DNA from: Saccharum officinarum
Lineage: Eukaryota; Streptophyta; Magnoliopsida; Poales; Poaceae
Length of the DNA: 64,000 nucleotides
NCBI GenBank assembly: GCA_020631735.1
Contig: CM036170.1
Coordinates: 66,045,737-66,109,736, forward strand
Direction: 5' to 3'
Numbering within the stretch: the first letter of the stretch is position 1; every line of letters starts with the position of its first letter. The notes below the pieces were generated by a model, which made no database searches, was not told where the DNA came from, and saw only the letters and a list, made by a program, of their open reading frames with translations. Made by a program: the position numbers and the translations under genes. This document shows, piece after piece, positions 22,157 to 34,176 of the stretch.

Positions 22157-22943
22157 CTCCCTCCGTCCCGATAAAAGAGTCGTTCTGGCTTTCGAAATTT
22201 GTCCCACGATAAGTGTCGTTTTAGCTGGCAAAACTGGATCCATGCCTACCAAGCCTACCTTTCTCTCTCTCTCCCATCTCCGCTCTCTCTCCCACCTCCC
22301 CTTCCGCTCGCATGGCCGCTCGGATCCACATCCATCGTAAGCACCCACCACATCCGGCCCCGTTGGCATCGAGGTAGAAGCAGAGTGGGCCGCCGCCGGC
22401 GAGGCCCATGGCCGCGGCCTTCCTCCTCCTCCTCCATCGGTAGTCCCCTCGCACGCTGGTGAGGCAGAGGCAGGTAGGAGGTGGAGCGGCACCCTAGGTG
22501 AGGCTGCCGACGAGGTTGAGGATGGGCGAGGACCCTGCGCGGCCACGCCATCGCCGAGATCCACAGGCCAGAGGAGCCGTCGCCAAGATCCTCCTGCCGA
22601 AGGAGCCATTGCCGAGATCCGCAAGCTGAAGGAGACGTCGCCGAGATCCGCACGCGTGCATGCCAAAGGAGCCATCCCCCTGATCCGCTGCTCCACCGCC
22701 AGTGGAGGCCAGGATGGCCTGCGGCAGAGGCGCACTGCTGCTCGCCTGGACGCGGGTGTCGGTAGGGCGGACAGTCTTGGCCGGTGAGGAGCTGGCTGTT
22801 CGCTCGCTCGTCTGGATCTGGACGAGGACGAGAGAAACACACGAGAGATGGGACGGAGGGAGTAGGGGTATAGCGGTCTTTTGCCATCATTGTTGGTTTG
22901 CGTGCTGAGTCCCAAAACGACTCTATTTTTGGGACGGAGGGAA
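22157..22943. mobile_element. Stowaway-like element with GC-rich cargo (left arm only)
   Basis: The ends CTCCCTCCGTCCCG and GGGACGGAGGGAA are the Mariner/Stowaway signature of grasses. They are flanked by TA (22155-22156 and 22944-22945). The right arm has the empty site GCAATAGACG in mirrored form. At 787 bp it is long for this group. The middle, about 22,300-22,850, is GC-rich with repeated GCCGAGATCCGCA units. Long open frames across it have no recognised domain. Confidence 0.88.
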
Positions 22944-23074
22944 TAGACGATTTGATTGTTTCATAGTTTGACAATACTATGATACTAATATCTTCTGTTT
23001 TAACCACAGCTAATATCGACATTCAGAACACAAGGATATAATAAAAAAGTTGTAAAATCAATGGAAAGATAAAA

Positions 23075-23791
23075 GGAAAAAGTCTAATTGACCTCCCCAA
23101 CTATTGGGGTGGTCTAGTTTATCCCTTCAACTATGAAACGGTCTAATTTACCCCCTGAATTTTGCAAAACCGGCCAAATCACCCCTCGAGCGGTTTTGGA
23201 CGGTGGTTTTGCTACAGTAACAACGGTTTGTTACAGTAACAGTAGTTTTGTCCTTTTCTTTTTTATTTATTTCGTCTGAATCTTTGAAAAATCATAGTAA
23301 ATCACAAAAAAATCACAAAATGAAAAATTTAATTTTGTTGGACTCCACATGAGTAGATCTACATAGTGAACATATAATATAGTATGCTTTAGTACAAAGT
23401 TTTTGCTGTAAATTTTGATCTATTTTTTCTGTAATTAATTTGAATAATTCATACAACAAAAACTTTGTACTAAAGCATACTATATTATATATTTACTGTG
23501 TAGATATACTAATATGAAGTCCAACAAAATTGGATTTTCTATTTTATGATTTTTTTTTGTGATTTACTATGATTTTTCTAAGATTCAGACGAAATAAATA
23601 AAAAAGAAAATGATAAAACCACTGTTAATGTAGCAAAAACCGTTGTTACTGTAGCAACCACACCGTCCAAAACCGTTCGAGGGGGTGATTTAACCGGTTT
23701 TGCAAAGTTCAAGGGGTAAATTAGATCGTTTCATAGTTGATGGGGTAAACTAGACCACCCCAATAGTTGGGGGGTTGATTAGACTTTTTCC
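23075..23791. mobile_element. Mutator-like foldback element with very long inverted repeats
   Basis: Almost the whole 717 bp is a palindrome. The left half starts GGAAAAAGTCTAATTGACC and the right half ends with its near-complement, AGACTTTTTCC, with arms of about 350 bp each. It is flanked by a perfect 10-bp duplication, AAAGATAAAA (23065-23074 and 23792-23801). That length fits the Mutator superfamily with long terminal inverted repeats. It carries no open frame of note. The same element with the same target duplication is in the other arm. Confidence 0.85.
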
Positions 23792-23801
23792 AAAGATAAA
23801 A

Positions 23802-26800
23802 TGAGCAGGGTGCAGATTCTCGTAATCATACTGAATTTCGACCAATACATGATGCTGGATTGCTGAGTCGGCCGGTGCGAATACTCCTAAGCAGCGTGTC
23901 CTCCAGCTCCTCTCTTGAGTGGGTGCCTTGGTCCAAATTTAAGTATAGTATAAGTCGATAGATAAATAAATATATAAATCAAAGGGAATTGGCTCCTAAA
24001 GTCCTAATTCAAAGCGAATCTGCTAGGAATACCAGATTTGCTGCTTAATCTAGTTGTCCGGTTGACAGATCAAATACCCAAATCACATCCACTGCCAAGG
24101 CTTTCTTCTTTACTGCACCATGGTATGGGCTTTAGACAAGCAATTGGTGAAATTTGGACAGCTGAGATCCCAACAAAATTAGATGCAGACTCAAGAGATA
24201 TCTCCAACATGCACACCGTAGTAAAATTGGAGATAAGAAAACTACAAAACGAACAGATTATTAGAGTATCTCCATCAATCTGTCAGTAAATCAAGGATCT
24301 GAGGAGGTTGGGCTAACCTACAAATCATGGGTGAGAGAAGAACAAGGACGATTTAGCAGTTAGCCGGACGATGGGGATCACGATGGTGGAGCAACGGTGT
24401 CGAGGAGCCGGATTTGGGCGCGGTGGATCAATGCAGTCGTAGTGAGGTTACCAATCGCAGCCGCAGCCGCGTGGGATCCGAGGGAGCAGCATCTGTGAGC
24501 ATAGAAATCGAAACGGCGTCTTGCCTGATCGCCGCCACCAACACCTCGCCGTCGACGTCGATCTCACCCCGCCATAGAGAGGAGCAGCAGGGAGAGGACC
24601 AGCAGGCGTACATGTCTAGCGAGCACAAGGGCGCGTGCCGGGGATCTACGTGCTCGTCGATGTGCTCCGGCCTTCCTGCTTGCCACCGTGTCGTCGTAGG
24701 AGACGGCCCGGCCTTCCTGCCCGGCGCCGCGTCGTTGTAGTAGACGGCCACGGAGGAGACGACAGCACGTCGAGCGAGCACAAGGGCGCGAGGGCGTGGA
24801 TCTACCTGCTCCGGCTGGCGGTCGCCGATCCGGCCGGTCCGGCCTCTGTTTTTGTCTCCGTGATGAGGGGGTGTGGTTTTTTCTCGGTGAAAATAAAAAT
24901 GTTGAGAGGGCGCGGTGGCGTTAGTTTGAATCTGCCGGTGAGTTTGAGTTGTTGCAAACTTTCATCTACGGCCGTTAGATCGTGGTTGGATGACCTTGTA
25001 GCCTTTTATTTTAATAGAGACAAATTATTGTGTGCGTTTTTCTAGGTGCATAAAATTTAGAGCCCTCAGCGGGGGACGTTTTTTTTGGGTGGACCTAGAT
25101 TTATTTAAGTTTTCAATTATAGTAGAGATGAGAAGCTAAGCTGACATATATAAGATCAACAAACTCATCACAATTCACAAGTAGGAGCAATGTTGAAAAA
25201 TAGCAGACTATAGCAGTTAAGTGCCGTCTTCACATATCGAAAAGCCAAACATAATTAACTCTGACCAAATATATACAAAATATTACTAATATTTATGGTG
25301 TTTAATAAGTACCATTAGATTAATCTTGAATATATATTATAATATACTTATTTTGAGATATAAATGTTATTAATGTTTTCTATAAATCTAACGGAAATAT
25401 AGGAGACACTTAAAAAGGAATAAAGGGAGTGCTTTCTAAGTGTGTAGATCAGTACCATGTCGCAAGTGCTCCATTGAGGTATGACTATGTCTAAATTTGG
25501 TCATGTTTTCGAATGGCCTAGTTCAAAATAGCCTGAGGCGCCCAATTAGTTAGCCAACAATTTAGTTTAAAGTTTGGCTAAAAGATGAACTTACCATTAG
25601 GTATTCACCATATTCGCTTATGCTGAAATTTGACTTATACTCATGCTTTATGCTGAAATGTTATGAGAGGAAAATACTGTTTCCTAACTGAAAAGTAGCT
25701 CAAGCGAACAGGGTAATTAGCCCTTCTTCTATTTAGATGGACTAGAACTAAAAATTAGGTGATTAAAAAATTAACCCTATGCACCAAACAGAACGACGCT
25801 AATCAGACTAGAATCTTTGCCTAACAAACCATAGTCGCGTCATACCGAGGAATTTCATTTTAAGAATGGGCATGGGCATCGTGTCCAGTAGCCACCTGTC
25901 AGGCCGTCATCAAGGAACGCCGAGCACAATCATTGTCATCCGTGCTGACCACGTGTCACCGCTCGGCTGTCGGCCCCCGGCGGCACATGCCGCGATGGAA
26001 GCCGTCCCTCTCCCTTCCACGCACGCTGGGGGGACCCCGCGCCGCCCGTCCTCCCCGCGGCGCACGAAACCAGCAAGGCATGTGCCCGTGCGCCGCGGCC
26101 TCCGTCCCCATTGGCGTCCACGGCTGAGGTTGCCTTCCTCGTCACGTTCCGCTGCCGCCGGCCGGCCGCGCGTGTCCCGCGCGATCGCTTGCTTCCGTTG
26201 CGGGCATGGCGTGTTTTCCTTGTTCGGTTGCTTGCTTCGAATCGTTTGTGCGCGGGAGGCCGGGAGGGGAAAGAGGTGGGGGAGGGTGGACCGGAAAGTA
26301 GATCCTGCCGCCGCCTGCTCGGCGCTCGCGAGCGACGTCCCACCGGCCACCAGACGGCCCCTTCGCAAACGAAACCAAAGCGGGGAGGGCAGAGGGCTTG
26401 TGCAGTTGCGCTTGCATTAAACTGTAGCCCTTGTCCAGTGGGGGGAACGGGGGCGGCCTGTCCGCCAGTGGACCAACCTGAAGGGAATTGCCGTGGCGGT
26501 GCGCTGTCTTGCAGTTGGCTGCCCTATTTACCACAGCTCTTGCCAACCTTGACCGCCATTCGTAAATAGGAGTAGTATAATCCACTACTACTGGTCTCCA
26601 TTTCCCCTGTACCTCAAGATTGCTTTCAACCGTTGGATTTATTTTGGCAGCAACGAAAGGTCCACGGTTGATTTCGTACGCCTGATTCATGTGAGCCTTG
26701 CTTTTCCCGATTCTTTTTTTTATTGCTTGCTTTTCCCGATTCAAGGAACGCGAGAAGTGAACCTTTGCTTTTAGCCACGGCTCCTTCTCGGTACAGAATA

Positions 26801-27099
26801 AAAGGGACGGGAGCAAAAGCGGAGCGACGCGTAGGAGTAGGAGAGAGAGGGGGAGGGAGACGACAAGAACTCCACTCCCCACCCACCCACGCCGCTCCAC
26901 CCCTCTCGTTTTCACTGCCCCGTGCCCTGCCCAGAAAAACAACCAAAGGAAAAGGGAACTCGCTCTCGCCAACTCCCCTGCTCCACGAGACCACTCGGAT
27001 CCCAATCCGAGTCCTACTCGTCGTCGACGTCGGCGACGACGCCACGGTCCCGCGGGGCGAGCCAGCCACCCAGCGCCGTGGGCTGGGGAGCCCGGAGGG
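23802..27099. other. Intergenic region and promoter side of the left katanin gene
   Basis: Positions 24,290-25,045 are GC-rich and contain a local direct duplication of about 155 bp (AGCGAGCACAAGGGCGCG at about 24,619 and 24,774), with no recognised protein. Positions 25,050-25,860 are AT-rich with degraded repeat pieces. Positions 25,870-26,560 are GC-rich with frames open on both strands, judged non-coding. The last 400 bp before 27,100 are a likely leader, with a TATA-like AATAAAAGG at about 26,798. No experimental start can be placed. Confidence 0.4.
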
Positions 27100-30000
27100 A
27101 TGGACCCCGAGAAGCGCGGCTACGAGCTCCGTATCCTTTCGCTTCGCCTTCGAGTTGCCGCTCTGTTTCTTGATTCGATTTGGCTCGCAGGAGGAAGACG
27201 CCGCCGCCCTGTGAAGCAACCCGGGCGGGCATTTTCTCGACCAGCAGAGTGCGAGTAGATTCTTGAAATTTCTTGGTAGTCTTGGGCTGTTTCCTATAGT
27301 AGATTCTTAAAATTTCCCGCCGCCTCTGTACTTTGTTGGCAATCGGCGTCAAGAAAGAACCGTTTTAAGCATCCAAGCTAAACCTTAAGCGGTTGGAACT
27401 GGTTCACTGAACAGTTTCCCCTCTGCCCCCAATTTAGGTTATAGTGCCAATTCGAAATCTGTTTTGCTTTAACTGAATGCGAATATCTTTATGATGATTC
27501 AGCTATTTGTGGCTCTGTTTTTTCTTTTCTTTTAAACGGGGATTTACTCCCATTTCCATTAATGTTTAACGGAAATACATGTGCCAGTCCTGTTTTACCT
27601 AATTCTTCAGTCACTTTTGTTGAATGCAAACAACAGTGACTAGTACCACGACTACTAGTTAACTGTCAGGAAGTAAGTGCTGCTCAAACTTGACATCTCC
27701 TTAACTCAGCATCCCGAATTAGAGAATTTTGTGGCGCACGATGCTGAAGTGAGGTCCCTGTCCATCGGCAAGAAGTCTAGCCGTGTGTTCATCACCGGCG
27801 GTAATGATCGCAAGGTCAACTTGTGGGCCATTGGCAAGCAAACTCCACTTCTGGTATGTCTCCCCTATGTCCATAACACTGCAATCGTTTTTGGCTACCT
27901 TGAAATTTGATCATGCTGTATTTCTGAATGGGTGTCTAATTGTTTGCACAGACCTTGTCTGGCCACACAAGTGCGGTGGAGGCTGTGCAGTTTGATTCAG
28001 CAGAGGTGCTTGTGCTTGCTGGCTCATCAAATGGTTCCATCAAGCTCTGGGACTTGGAGGAAGCTAAAGGTTTGGTTATATAATTATATAAGCCCCCTGC
28101 AGTTGGATTATACCCTAACATAGTTTCTTACTTAATTTATTGTCTGTGCATAAAATGAAAATGGCCATTTTATGTTGGTTCATCACAAATTCATTTTAGA
28201 TTTATTATGATACAGTTATACAGATGGAAAATGCTCTATGAGGATAATGTTCTGTTGCGTTACCTTTTCATTTTTGATTGCCTGTGGTAGAACCATGATT
28301 ATATGTTTGTCAAGCCTGCAAGTCATTTCAAAATGTCTTGAATGGCCACTTTTAACATATGCGCTTTGGTGGTTCCATGAAAAAGGGGTTGGGCTCTACT
28401 GAGCTAAGGCCGATAGTATTGCCTGCCAATGTTGTCTTAACAATTTCTGTTAAGCGTTCTCGGATTTATGTAAGTTTGTCCTGCATCAGAAACTCGTCCA
28501 ACTACATCAAGTTTAACCATGTATAGTAATGCTTCCTGTGAATGGATAATGACATGCTTTGGGGAAAATAAATATATGATTTATGTTTTTTTAATTGAAA
28601 TGTAGTTGTGCGGTCTCTCGCTGGGCACAGATCGAGTTGCACTGCTGTTGAATTCCATCCATTTGGCGAGTTTTTTGCATCTGGTTCGTCAGATACAGAC
28701 CTGAAGATATGGGACATAAAGAAAAAAGGATGTATACACACATATAAGGGTCATAGAGGAGCAATTAAAAAAATCAGGTTTACCCCTGATGGACGATGGG
28801 TTGTCACTGGAGGGGAAGATAACGTTGTGAAGGTGTGGGATTTGACAGCTGGAAAGCTTCTACATGATTTCAAGTTTCACTGCGGACAAATCAACTGTAT
28901 TGATTTTCACCCTCAAGAATTTTTGCTTGCAACAGGTAACTATCTATGCGTAGCATCTCTTTTTTCATCACTTTTGTTATCAAAGCATGACCTAATGCAA
29001 TCGCAAGAAAAAAAAGTGAATTCAATCTTTGTTTTGATTCACATCTTTGTTGTGTAATAGTTAGGAATCTCATTTTTTTTAATTAGGTGAAATTTAAAAA
29101 AGTGGAAATGTGTTCTGAGTGAATCATTCTGGCATTTTTCAGGCTCTGCTGATAGGACGGTGAAATTTTGGGATCTTGAAACTTTTGAATTGATAGGTTC
29201 TTCTGGACCTGAGGTATTGCAAGTTGTTTTAATCAAGTTAGATTTGCTTATGATTATGAAATTGATAATTTGAAGACCACAAACTATGGCTCAATTCTTT
29301 AGTGTGTATATTCTATAGGCATGGTAACTACAGTACATTCTTGCTGACGGCCTTGTATTACTGTCTTTGTCTTTCTTATAAATCATAACTGTAAGAGCTT
29401 TCTTAGAGTACTTTAGCTCACATCTACCTACGGTTGATTCAGTTTTGTAAGAGATGGTCTGACATCTAGCCTGAGCTTCACTTATGTCTTGTTCCCTGTT
29501 TCTTAAACCTTACTCTAAACACACATGAGGAGAACATCCATCTTCCTGTTTTGTGATAGCTTACATGACTCCTATCTCCAGGGTACCGGTGTACGTTCTA
29601 TGGTCTTTCACCCAGATGGTAAAACCCTTTTCTGTGGATTAGACCAAAGCTTAAAGGTAGGTCCTATTTTCATAGGTTCTCGATTGATGTTTATTTGCTT
29701 GGTACCTGAGGACATGGATATTTTCAGGTATTCTCTTGGGAACCAGTAAGGTGCCATGATGTTGTTGACATGGGGTGGAGTAACTTAGCTGACCTTAGTA
29801 TTTATGAAGGGAAACTCTTGGGATGCTCCTACCATGAACGCCGTGTTGGTCTATGGGCTGCTGATATATCAGTGAGTGTCATTTTTTCCATGCCATATGT
29901 ATTTTCCTGCCTCTTCTAACTTCCATTGTTCGATCCAGCTCATTGGACCCTATGCTCTTGGTGTGTTGCCCAAAGCAAATTTTTTTGCTGAGCTTGTCCA

Positions 30001-33000
30001 GTCTATGGATGATAACCCTGTGAAACCAGTTGATAGCACTGCAAATTCTCATCCTGCTTTAGCAATGGCACATTCAAAAAGTTCATACAAAGTCAAGGAA
30101 TCTGGGATTGGTAGGTTTCAAACTGTTTATATATTTAATATGTATTGAGATTTTTCTTTTTCCTTATTACTGCTTGGCACGCATAGTGACGACCTTTCCC
30201 TCCTGTCTTTCTTCTGTGATAGCAGCTGAAAGCAGGGTTCGTGGCTCACATTTGACTCCAGCAAGTACAGATAAGATCAGGAAAGATAGGAGCAGTACTA
30301 TCCCACGAAGACCTGCTTTGTCTTTAAAATCATCTGTTCAGGGTTCTACCCCGATGAGGCGTATGAAGCTTGTTGATAGTCCTTCCACCAACCCAAAAAT
30401 CGTGGAACGTAATTTTGGGCAGAGAGACATTTCATTAGCATCTCGTGCAGCGATAGCTAATAATTCTGAAACTGCTAAGAAAAGCAATCTTACAGAATCA
30501 GCTTTAGTGAAAGATATTTACACTACGTCTCAGGCTGTTTCTGCACCTGTTGTTTTGCCCAGAGACATTTTAGAGGACAAAACAGTAAGCAATGTTCGTA
30601 GAGGGACTGGAGACACAGCTGCAGTCCCAGATGATTTTCGACCTGTTCACAAAAGAAAGCCCTCACTTAGTGGCAGTGCTGTTGATAGTGATAGCTCATC
30701 AATATTCACTGAACCTGATGTTTGCTCAGAGGGTTTGTCTGGCTTAAAATTCTCCTTTGGGCTAACTCCATATTACAAGAAAGAAGAATTTGGCGATGTG
30801 GATAATGAAGGTATTGCACAAATAGCAGAAAAGATGGACAGAACGGTGTCGCTGGACCATTCTCTGCAGTTAAATGATGATAAATGTATAGCCTTTTCTC
30901 TTTGTTCTTAAACATGGACCTGCTGTTTTGCTAGTATGGTAATGTAACAGTAGAACTCTGTTTCATGCAGCCTTTGAATCTCCATGCTCAACAACAGAGA
31001 CTGCCAAGGTCAAATATGTTAGAGGAGGTGCGTATGCATATTAATTGATGTTGTCAAGGATTCTTCATGGCCTAAAAATAGCTTTCTAATGATAGTGTGA
31101 ACTCCTTTCAGTTGCTGTACCACTGGGGAAAACAAAGTCTCTTGTTGAGAGATGGGAAAAGAGAGAGTCTTCTAGCACTGATTATTCACCACAAATTGGT
31201 TCTTATAGTGATCGGGCATCAAGAAATGACAACCCTCCGTCCCATCTGGTATGTATCCATACATTTTGAGTATAGTTATTCATAGTTGATTGTACCTCAT
31301 GTTGATCCACTTGTATTGTGGTATCTTTACTCCTATGTGCTCTCCTAGTCTTGGCCATGCCTAAGAATTACAACTGTTTTGCTTAAACTACTGCAGCTAC
31401 ACTGGATCTTATCTATTTTTCCGTATTTTTACTTGCTATAGTAATTTTGCAGCTACGTTGGATCTTATTTCGTCTTCATATTTTTATACTAGTTATAATG
31501 ATGTGAAGTCTGAATCTTTTGAGTCCTGACTGCCACATGCATTTAGAGAAGGAAGAAGTCTATTTTTATCTTTGGCATCAAACTATCTAAATCTGACAAC
31601 TTTTGCAAAAGGTTGCTAGTGTTTTATTGTTCGTAGTAGCAATCGCTATTTATTTAAATTATCGTTTTGTGCTTTATTAAACCAGGAGCTCAACCAAAAG
31701 TATCCAATGGATTCTCTTGAAGGTGACACTAACCTCACAGATGCCATGTTCCACTACATATAGATCCTATTTAGGCACTGCATGGCTAGTGCTGTACTTT
31801 ATTTTGATCGCTTGACTAGGTCATAGGTTTCAAATAAGGTAGGTGCTCAAACATCATGTGATCAACATAAATTAAAGCACAAAACGATAATTAATAAGGC
31901 AGGTGCGCATACATCATGCAATCAACATAAAGTAAAGCGCAAAATGATAATTTAAATAAATAACAGTTGTGCCCACGAGCAATAAAACAGTAGCACCAGG
32001 AACAAGTCAGATCCAAAGAATTCTAAATATAGTACCAATAGATAGATTGTATTTTTAGAACAAAAATTGGTACCTCTTTTGTATTTTTATTTAAAATGAA
32101 TTAGTTATGAATTTTTAGAGATTTAACCATATTTTTATTTAGAAAAATACATATATAGGCAAAATCACCTTTGAAAAGTTGTCCGGTTTTGATAGTTTGA
32201 TGGCCAAAGATGTCTGGTTTTGGAGTCGATGGCCAAAATCGGACATGAGCGGTAGTTTGATGGCCAAAAGTAGACTTTCCTTTACAGAAAGAAGTAATGA
32301 CAAAGTATTTTCACAAACTAGATACAGAATGCTGGGACAGATTGTGCTTTAATAGTTTTAGGGAATTTATCCCGTATTCCCATTGGAGATTAAAGTTTTT
32401 TTTTGAACTGGATTGGAGATTAAAGTGATACTGAAACATTCATAAACTACTAGTACAGAATACAACTCGAACATTGTTCTACTTTGCTGTACTTTTATTT
32501 GTTCATGCTATGTAGCATTCTCAAAAAATCTTTGGCTGTATTAACAGGCAGAACCAAGTACAACATATGAAAAGGATCTGTCAACAGTGGATGAGATGAT
32601 GGCTCCTGTCAATTTAGTGCGGAACCATGATGAATTCATAAATGCTGTAAAACTTCGGTTGACAAAGCTAGAGGTGACTCCTGTTATTTACTTGCTGACT
32701 GCTGTTTACCAGTTCATGTGCTTCTGTTATGGAGAGCAGACTGGTAGAGGACCGGTCCACTTGCCATAACAGCTTCATTGAATTCTCTGTGAACTTACAT
32801 CCAACAAATAGAGAAGATGTCATGAAGGAAAAATCATGCTGGTTAGTTTTTCAATATAATTAGAACATTGAACACCAAAATGTGTTATCTATGGGGGTGT
32901 TTGGTTGCTAGCTACACTTTACCTTAGGCAAGTTTGACATGTTAGTGTGACATTAGTGGCAAATTGTGATCATGTAAACTTATTCTGTGGTATAGTCTAG

Positions 33001-34176
33001 TATCTTTCACATCCTTTAGGCTCATGTACAGAATACGCATGCTCCTTTTGAAGTAATGCTGATCAGCCTCCTACATTTATTCTGTGATGAACCGATATAA
33101 TTTGTGTTTTATGTACTCAGATGATGCGGCATGTCTTTGAACAAAGTGGTATCAAAGGAGCAATCGCTGCAGTGGCAAAGCTACCTGACAATGCTGTAAG
33201 TTTCTTTAAGATGTATGATGATTTTGCATGGCTGTACCTCATAATCTTTTTTTCTTTTTTACCTACTGATTGTCGAGATTATAATAGGTTCAAGCTGATG
33301 TTGTTAGTGCTCTCAAAGGGAAGCTTGATCTTTTCAACCTGGAAATTTTCTCAAGCTTTCTGCCTGTTCTTTCTGGGTTACTGTGTAGCAAGACTGAAAG
33401 GTAATGCGTTGGATGTTTTATTTGATTGCAAGTCTATCCTTATTTTAAAAGAGAGAACATCCCATGCCAATATTCTTCATTATCTCTGACTCATGCAAAT
33501 ATTGGCATCCTAGCAATTGATTGAGCAGTAACCGTGTCTCACAAAATGCCGTTACTTTGCCTCATATTTGCAGGCATGCTACGGTTTCTTTGGAAACATT
33601 ATTGGATCTTATAAAGATTTTTGGACCAGTAATTCATTCAACATTATCAGCAAACTTAGGCGTTGGAGTTAACATTCAGGCTGAACAGAGGTATTGTCAG
33701 CTCATTAGCTGCAAAACTTAGGACCTGCTTGTTTACCCCCATCTTGTATAATCCAGCTTATACAAGTTCAAGTGATCAACAAACATTCTAAGTTGCCCTG
33801 GACCCAGCTTATTTCTTCCACACCTATAAGCTGGATTATACTAGATGTCTTGAGAGACTGTTGTACTAAATCAAACCATAGAAGACAGAAGTCACTAAAC
33901 CTTGCTTTTCTAATGCAGGTTGCAACGTTGCACACGGTGCTTTAACCATTTGCAAAAGATTCAACAAACTTTGAATCCATTGATTATGTAACTCTCTCCC
34001 TTTCACTTTACACACCATCGTTCGCTCCATTACTCAATTCTGTATCAGTTGCTGCAATGGGACATTTTTTTTTCTTTTTCTGATGTTCTTTTCCTTTTTG
34101 GTACAGGCGGGGTGGTGAAGCTGCACAACTTGCTCAAGAACTAAATCTTTCATTGCAAGATTTGGTGGTGATCTAG
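27100..34176 (+). CDS. KTN80: Katanin p80 WD40-repeat subunit B1 homolog, left copy
   Basis: This is the regulatory subunit that targets the microtubule-severing katanin p60 AAA ATPase. I assembled 17 exons with GT-AG introns: 27100-27130, 27723-27853, 27952-28069, 28606-28935, 29143-29213, 29582-29656, 29728-29871, 29939-30110, 30226-30885, 30971-31027, 31112-31248, 32548-32673, 33121-33195, 33288-33400, 33574-33690, 33919-33987, 34107-34176. They give 831 codons plus stop, close to the plant family length. Residues about 10-310 are WD40 repeats (LKIWDIKKKG, VKVWDLTAGK, VKFWDLETFE). Residues about 310-670 are a Ser-rich linker. From about 680 on is the con80 region that binds p60, ending NLSLQDLVVI. 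The start MDPEKRGYEL sits in a typical GC-rich first exon. Exon 9 has a TAGCAG double acceptor. Intron 11 holds a foldback element. The frame is intact throughout. SCAMP follows on the same strand 1.3 kb on. Confidence 0.94.
31551..32284. repeat. Foldback repeat in katanin intron 11 (left copy)
   Basis: Outer segments pair: GTCTATTTTTATCTTTGGC near 31,558 against GGCCAAAAGTAGAC ending near 32,275. An inner pair, TTTAAATTATCGTTTTGTGC near 31,655, pairs with GCGCAAAATGATAATTTAAA near 31,937. A unit of about 65 bp around CATCATGTGATCAACATAAA is repeated in tandem (31,850 and 31,913). It is probably a decayed MITE. It is present in mirrored form in the right copy at about 53,405-54,140. Confidence 0.6.

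Noticed and set aside
22148..22915. A 255-codon minus-strand frame before the katanin region
   Set aside because: It begins and ends inside the Stowaway-like element and is absent from the other arm, so it is element cargo and not a host gene.
24414..25045. Overlapping GC-rich frames kept in both arms (mirror 60,799-61,430)
   Set aside because: Both arms are too similar for conservation to mean selection; no recognised domain, and the frames overlap on opposite strands.
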